From Chloroflexota bacterium (GTDB lineage Bacteria > Chloroflexota > Anaerolineae > J102): DNA of 17,448 nucleotides. Numbering within the stretch: position 1 is the stretch's first letter; every line of letters starts with the position of its first letter. The stretch lies in assembly GCA_013152695.1 (NCBI GenBank), contig JAADFV010000024.1, positions 1-17,448 on the forward strand, in the 5' to 3' direction. Shown piece by piece: positions 14,865-17,448 of the stretch. The notes under the pieces are model-generated. The model made no database searches and was not told the DNA's origin. It saw only the letters and a program-made list of their open reading frames with translations. Made by a program: the position numbers and the translations under genes.

Positions 14865-16028
14865 ATGAAAGGCTTAGTTCTCGATGCAAAATGGGACCCA
14901 AAACCTGATTACCACGTCTCAGAATGGGAAAAACAGACGGGTAAAGCGATTACGGGAAATAGCATATGGCGCAACCCTAAATTGGAAGTGCGCGAATGGC
15001 CAGACCCGGAAGTGGGGCCCAAAGATGTGTTATTGGAAGTACAGGCATGCGGTGTGTGTGGTTCAGACATGCATTTTTATGAAACGGACGACCAGGGCTA
15101 CATCCTCTATCCCGGCCTTACCAAATTCCCCACTATCCTCGGGCACGAATTCTCTGGTAAAGTTGTGGAAGTGGGCCCCGAGGTCACGCAACTCAAGGTT
15201 GGGGATTATGTCACAGTCGAGGAAATGATCTGGTGTGGTCGTTGTACGGCATGCCGCAACGGCTATCCTAATCATTGTGAAAACCTGGAAGAGATCGGCT
15301 TTACCATCCCCGGCGCCTTTGCCAACTTCATCGCCGTAGACGAGAAGTTCTGCTGGAAGGTGGATGGTATTCTGGAGCGGCATGGCGTCGAAAAAGGTGT
15401 CGAAATTGCGGCCATGACTGAACCCACAACCGTCGCGTACAACGGGATGATCGAGCGTGGAGGCGGCTTCCGCCCCGGTCACTACGTCGGTGTTTTTGGT
15501 ACGGGGCCCATCGGGTTGGCCGCCGTTGGCATTGCCGAAGCGGCCGGAGCCGGCATGATCGTGGCCTTCGAAGTTTCCGCGGAACGTCGGGAATTAGCCA
15601 AGAAGGTCGGAGCCGATTATGTCTATGATCCTCGCGAAGTTGTACCGCACGAAGTGATGATGGAACTGAGCAAGGGCGAAGGCTTTAATTTTATGGTAGA
15701 AGCAGCCGGTGCTCCCCACCTCACCATTCCTGAAATGGAAAAATCACTGGCCATCAATGGCAAGATCGTGCAGATCGGCCGCGCTGCTACCAAGGTGCCC
15801 ATGTATCTCGAAACTTTCCAGGTACGTCGCAGCCAGTTCTTCGGCGCCCAGGGCCACTCCGGACACGAAACCTTCCCCAATGTGATTCGTATGGTCGCTT
15901 CCGGACGCCTTGATCTCAGCCCGATTATTACCGCTCGTTACGGTCTGGAAGACACAGTCGCCGCCATTGCTAAATCGACCGAGCGTCGTGACGGCAAGAT
16001 CATTGTCCGGCCCAACAAGGACGTCTAG
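14865..16028 (+). CDS. Zinc-dependent medium-chain dehydrogenase, scyllo-inosose 3-dehydrogenase-like
   Basis: A 387-residue NAD(P)-dependent zinc dehydrogenase of the MDR superfamily. Catalytic-zinc ligands are visible at C65 (CGVCGSD) and H94-E95 (ILGHEFSG). The structural zinc loop is C124-x2-C127-x2-C130-x7-C138 (CGRCTACRNGYPNHC). The Rossmann motif is GVFGTGPIGLAAVG (209-222), with an acidic E after the next strand. The N-terminal MKGLVLDAKWDPKPDY, the insert HFYETDDQGYILYPGLTKFPT and the total length recall the Thermotoga-type enzyme that oxidises scyllo-inosose in myo-inositol breakdown; this specificity is from memory and moderate. GGAGG 9 nt before the ATG at 14865 fixes the start against a longer frame to 14799, which would cover the operator. 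A UroD-like gene follows 116 bp later. Confidence 0.85.
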   Translation: MKGLVLDAKWDPKPDYHVSEWEKQTGKAITGNSIWRNPKLEVREWPDPEVGPKDVLLEVQACGVCGSDMHFYETDDQGYILYPGLTKFPTILGHEFSGKVVEVGPEVTQLKVGDYVTVEEMIWCGRCTACRNGYPNHCENLEEIGFTIPGAFANFIAVDEKFCWKVDGILERHGVEKGVEIAAMTEPTTVAYNGMIERGGGFRPGHYVGVFGTGPIGLAAVGIAEAAGAGMIVAFEVSAERRELAKKVGADYVYDPREVVPHEVMMELSKGEGFNFMVEAAGAPHLTIPEMEKSLAINGKIVQIGRAATKVPMYLETFQVRRSQFFGAQGHSGHETFPNVIRMVASGRLDLSPIITARYGLEDTVAAIAKSTERRDGKIIVRPNKDV

Positions 16029-16051
16029 GCACAACTTGTTTCATGCCAGTT

Positions 16052-16100
16052 GTCAGGGGCCGTGACAGAACCGGTTTGCCGGCAAGACACGACCCCTGAC
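16052..16100. repeat. Long stem-loop between the dehydrogenase and UroD-like genes
   Basis: GTCAGGGGCCGTG (16052-16064) pairs with CACGACCCCTGAC (16088-16100) over 12 of 13 positions. The loop contains a smaller CCGG-TTTG-CCGG hairpin. No T tract follows, so intrinsic termination is unlikely; it may tune expression or mRNA stability between the two genes. Confidence 0.65.
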
Positions 16101-16144
16101 TCCCCATAGCTTCTACCTTCGCTACTCCCAGTCCCTCATCCCTT

Positions 16145-17329
16145 ATGAAATCTCGCGACCGTGTCAACCTTGCCCTGGCTCACCAAGAACCAGATCGTGT
16201 TCCTTTCGATCTGGGCGGAACAGGCCTGACGAGCATCCATATCACTGCTTACAAAAACCTGCGGCGCTACCTGAAACTTCCTGAAGTTCAGATAAAAATA
16301 TCGAACATGGGCGAGCAGTTGGCGGCAGTAGATGTGGATCTGGCCGAACGCCTGCAAACAGACATCTGGCCTGTGCGACCAGGTTTTGCCTCTCAGTTCG
16401 AGTACATATTTCGGGATGAGGGAGATTACGAAGTCTATACCGATGAATGGGGTATTTCCTGGCGAAAACCCAAGCAAGGCGGTTTTTATTACGATATGTG
16501 CCAGCATCCCCTGCAAAATGCCGACTCCTTGGCCGAGCTGAAGGCCTATCCTTTTCCGGACCCGCTCGATGACGGTCGTTTTGAGGAACTGCGGGCACAG
16601 GCGGAGGCAGGCATTGCTCAGGGAAAGGCGACAGTCTTGGCAGGACCATCGGCCGGCATTGTCGAAACTTATTCCTGGCTACGCGGCTACGAGGCTTTCT
16701 ACATCGATCTCGCTCTGAATAAGTCCTGGGTCGCCTACATGCTCGATAAATTGGCTGATTGGAAAATCGCTTTCTGGGAGCGAGCCCTGGCCGAAGTCGG
16801 TGATTTGGTTGATGTCGTGATCGAAGCTGATGATCTAGCCGGGCAACGAAACCTGCTCATGTCGCCAGATACTTACCGGGAGGTGATCAAGCCCCGCCAC
16901 AAACGCCTTTTCAATTCTATCAAAGAGCAGGCGCCTGTCAAGCTGTTCTACCATTCCTGCGGTGCCGTTCGCCCTCTCATTCCCGACCTTATTGACGCTG
17001 GCATTGATATCCTAAATCCTGTGCAGATCAGTGCCAAAGGCATGGATCTGCGAGAATTGAAGCGGGAATTTGGGCGCGACCTGGTGTTCTGGGGAGGTGG
17101 CGTCGATACGCAAATTGTCTTGCACAGTGGTACCCCTGAAGATGTGCGGGACGATGTGAGACGTAACATCGAGGCCCTGGCTCCGGGCGGTGGCTTCGTT
17201 TTTGCCGCGGTTCATGATATTCAGGCCAATGTCACGCCCGAAAATATCATGGCCATGTGGCAGGCATGGCAGGATTACGGTTCTTATAGAGCAGTAAATG
17301 AGCAAACAGGTAGACCTGCGGACCTGTAA
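16145..17329 (+). CDS. Uroporphyrinogen decarboxylase-fold protein, MtaA/methyltransferase-like
   Basis: A 394-residue UroD-superfamily TIM-barrel protein, not a haem-pathway HemE. It begins MKSRDRVNLALAHQEPDRVPFDLGGTG, typical of the corrinoid-methyltransferase-like branch, and is longer than HemE. It carries a likely zinc-site H270-x-C272 (FYHSCGAVRPLIPDLIDAGIDILNP) as in MtaA-type proteins, plus ADDLAGQ (228-234) and FWGGGVDTQ (315-323). It could move methyl groups between a corrinoid protein and a thiol or folate, perhaps in O-demethylation; no corrinoid protein gene is in the window. The ATG at 16145 has no Shine-Dalgarno (pyrimidine-rich upstream), so coupling or an alternative initiation mode is possible. 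Its last six codons (G389-L394) and stop lie inside a repeat copy, so the native C-terminus was probably altered by the repeat. Confidence 0.82.
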   Translation: MKSRDRVNLALAHQEPDRVPFDLGGTGLTSIHITAYKNLRRYLKLPEVQIKISNMGEQLAAVDVDLAERLQTDIWPVRPGFASQFEYIFRDEGDYEVYTDEWGISWRKPKQGGFYYDMCQHPLQNADSLAELKAYPFPDPLDDGRFEELRAQAEAGIAQGKATVLAGPSAGIVETYSWLRGYEAFYIDLALNKSWVAYMLDKLADWKIAFWERALAEVGDLVDVVIEADDLAGQRNLLMSPDTYREVIKPRHKRLFNSIKEQAPVKLFYHSCGAVRPLIPDLIDAGIDILNPVQISAKGMDLRELKREFGRDLVFWGGGVDTQIVLHSGTPEDVRDDVRRNIEALAPGGGFVFAAVHDIQANVTPENIMAMWQAWQDYGSYRAVNEQTGRPADL

Positions 17330-17448
17330 AACTGTAAACCTGTAAAACCGGTAAACCAGTAAACCGGTAAACCGGGCCTGAAAACGGCTCTTGTCGAACT
17401 CTTCCGTCTTCTTCCCTTTTCGGGTGAGCAATTCCTGTGAAGCTGCCT
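17309..17448. repeat. Second copy of the intergenic repeat, with 8-9-nt GTAAACC tandem units
   Basis: It begins at GGTAGACC inside the UroD-like gene and runs to the window edge. It holds a tandem array of GTAAACC-type units (17325-17375: CTGTAAAA, CTGTAAAC, CGGTAAAC, CAGTAAAC and similar). The shared block ACCGGGCCTGAAAA (17371-17384), then ACTCTTCCGTCTTC, then CGGGTGAGCAATTCCTGTGAAG match 14205-14343. It is cut by the window end. Confidence 0.75.

Overview
The window looks like a chromosomal segment of a free-living, mesophilic-looking bacterium of moderate-to-high GC. My best guess is the phylum Chloroflexota (Anaerolineae/Caldilineae-like). The grounds are the zinc-ribbon-headed TopA, the LysM/YkuD protein with a YGC active site, the two-domain secreted protein, and short tandem heptamer-type repeats between genes. 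This placement is inference from family resemblance, not a database result. No phage, transposon, plasmid or CRISPR signature was seen.

Layout. (1) 23-1671 (+): two translationally coupled genes resembling the electron-transfer (PyrK) and catalytic (PyrD) subunits of class 1B dihydroorotate dehydrogenase, but the PyrD-like partner lacks the usual catalytic motif. (2) 1657-2547 (-): a YihY/BrkB membrane protein. Upstream of it lies a self-contained tRNA-Glu(UUC) unit with a textbook promoter and terminator (2558-2713). (3) 2819-5100: a polytopic membrane protein (-) divergent from a secreted 3xLysM-L,D-transpeptidase (+). (4) 5097-6641 (-): a YbdK-type carboxylate-amine ligase preceded by a small gene whose frame is broken. 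(5) 6682-6826 (-): a tRNA-Sec gene (anticodon UCA, long variable arm) with its own sigma70-type promoter; no selA, selB or selD is present. (6) 6854-12959 (-): a probable operon dprA - topA - xerC/D-like recombinase - membrane protein with an acidic cytoplasmic tail. The last gene is split by an apparent 1-nt insertion in a G6 run. (7) 13226-14161 (+): a secreted two-domain beta-rich protein. (8) 14162-14864: about 700 bp without genes, holding a repeat mosaic, two strong hairpins, and a promoter with an operator-like palindrome. (9) 14865-17329 (+): a zinc-dependent dehydrogenase resembling scyllo-inosose 3-dehydrogenase, then a UroD/MtaA-like protein whose last codons and stop codon lie in a second copy of the intergenic repeat (17309-17448).

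How the genes work together. Regions 5-6 combine DNA uptake/recombination (DprA), supercoil relaxation (TopA) and site-specific recombination (Xer), a common housekeeping grouping. Region 9 looks catabolic (polyol/inositol or methylated substrates) and is probably repressor-controlled. The selenocysteine tRNA implies that this genome decodes UGA as Sec somewhere, but I found no convincing selenoprotein gene inside the window. The main oddities are the orphan tRNA-Sec, the degenerate PyrD-like/PyrK-like pair, two single-base frame breaks about 1.2 kb apart on either side of the tRNA-Sec gene, and the duplicated repeat flanking the dehydrogenase/UroD pair.
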